Positions 12,524 through 12,618 of a stretch of 12,618 nt of DNA are shown here, in pieces. Positions within the stretch are counted from its first letter, which is position 1; each line of letters starts with the position of its first letter. The notes under the pieces were generated by a model. It did no database searches and was not told the DNA's origin. It worked only from the letters and a program-made list of their open reading frames with translations. Source of the DNA: Bacteroidales bacterium UBA1189 (GTDB lineage: Bacteria > Bacteroidota > Bacteroidia > Bacteroidales > Bacteroidaceae); assembly GCA_002309805.1 (NCBI GenBank), contig DBYJ01000052.1, forward strand, positions 792 to 13,409, read 5' to 3'. Made by a program: the position numbers and the translations under genes.

Positions 12524-12570
12524 TCGGCCTTCCTCCTTCGCACCTCGGCCATTCAAACAAGTTTGATGGC
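12524..12570. repeat. 47-nt intergenic element, copy B
   Basis: Ungapped match to 11078-11124 at 37 of 47 positions. In this copy the 3' part folds better (CCA-TCAAAC/GTTTGA-TGG with one bulged base), and one base-pair difference between the copies is compensatory. It starts within a small GGCC-TTC-GGCC hairpin (12519-12529). Confidence 0.6.
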
Positions 12571-12590
12571 ACTCGGTTTGTCGTCGGTTC

Positions 12591-12605
12591 TGCCCCGCAG
12601 GGGCA
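12591..12605. repeat. small GC hairpin near the window end
   Basis: TGCCCC-GCA-GGGGCA is a perfect 6-bp stem with a 3-nt loop. It may be a terminator or repeat belonging to whatever lies beyond the window; there is too little context to decide. Confidence 0.3.
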
Positions 12606-12618
12606 CTCCCTGAGAGTC

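Overview
The window looks like chromosomal DNA from a member of the Bacteroidales, most likely a Prevotella-like species. The evidence is a set of Bacteroidetes-type promoters (TTTG about 20 nt before TAnnTTTG), weak Shine-Dalgarno sequences, a PUR-alpha/DUF3276 gene, a TlpA/DUF4369 lipoprotein, DUF1080 and Gfo/Idh/MocA sugar genes, and intergenic repeats of a kind common in that group. No phage, insertion sequence, CRISPR array, tRNA or rRNA was seen.

Left part (1-2800): a plus-strand LOG-like Rossmann-fold gene converges on a minus-strand series. The 301-bp gap between them (1214-1514) is not empty. On the minus strand it holds a strong promoter, several hairpins and two hairpin-plus-T-tract terminators, which together look like a small RNA gene of about 70 or 140 nt. 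Next comes a lipoprotein of the DNA/RNA non-specific endonuclease family, whose N-terminus is encoded partly by an intergenic repeat, and then the gene for zinc-independent ribosomal protein L31.

Middle part (2899-5122, minus strand): a translation cluster, L25/Ctc - peptidyl-tRNA hydrolase - Hsp15-like S4 protein, with overlapping ends (1 and 17 nt). Upstream of it lies a PUR-alpha-like nucleic-acid-binding protein. L25, Pth and Hsp15 all act at or near the 50S subunit and peptidyl-tRNA, so the grouping makes functional sense.

Right part (5266-10916, plus strand): a probable three-gene operon for an exported oxidative sugar pathway. It encodes a lipoprotein with two tandem DUF1080 (3-keto-disaccharide hydrolase family) domains, a twin-arginine-signal Gfo/Idh/MocA oxidoreductase, and a 967-residue secreted protein with HEAT-like helical repeats ending in a third DUF1080 domain. 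The inferred chemistry is oxidation of a sugar hydroxyl to a ketone, which labilises the glycosidic bond, followed by cleavage by DUF1080. The substrate cannot be read from the sequence. Both junctions inside the operon carry the same AGTTCATAG-type repeat, starting exactly three bases after each stop codon.

Far right (10917-12618): a GC-hairpin-rich convergent intergenic region, a minus-strand thioredoxin-fold (TlpA-like) lipoprotein, and an upstream region repeating two elements of the downstream one. The gene is therefore bracketed by direct repeats.

The items closest to something undescribed are the small RNA locus at 1218-1398, the operon carrying three DUF1080 domains and a HEAT fusion, and the stop-codon-anchored repeats.
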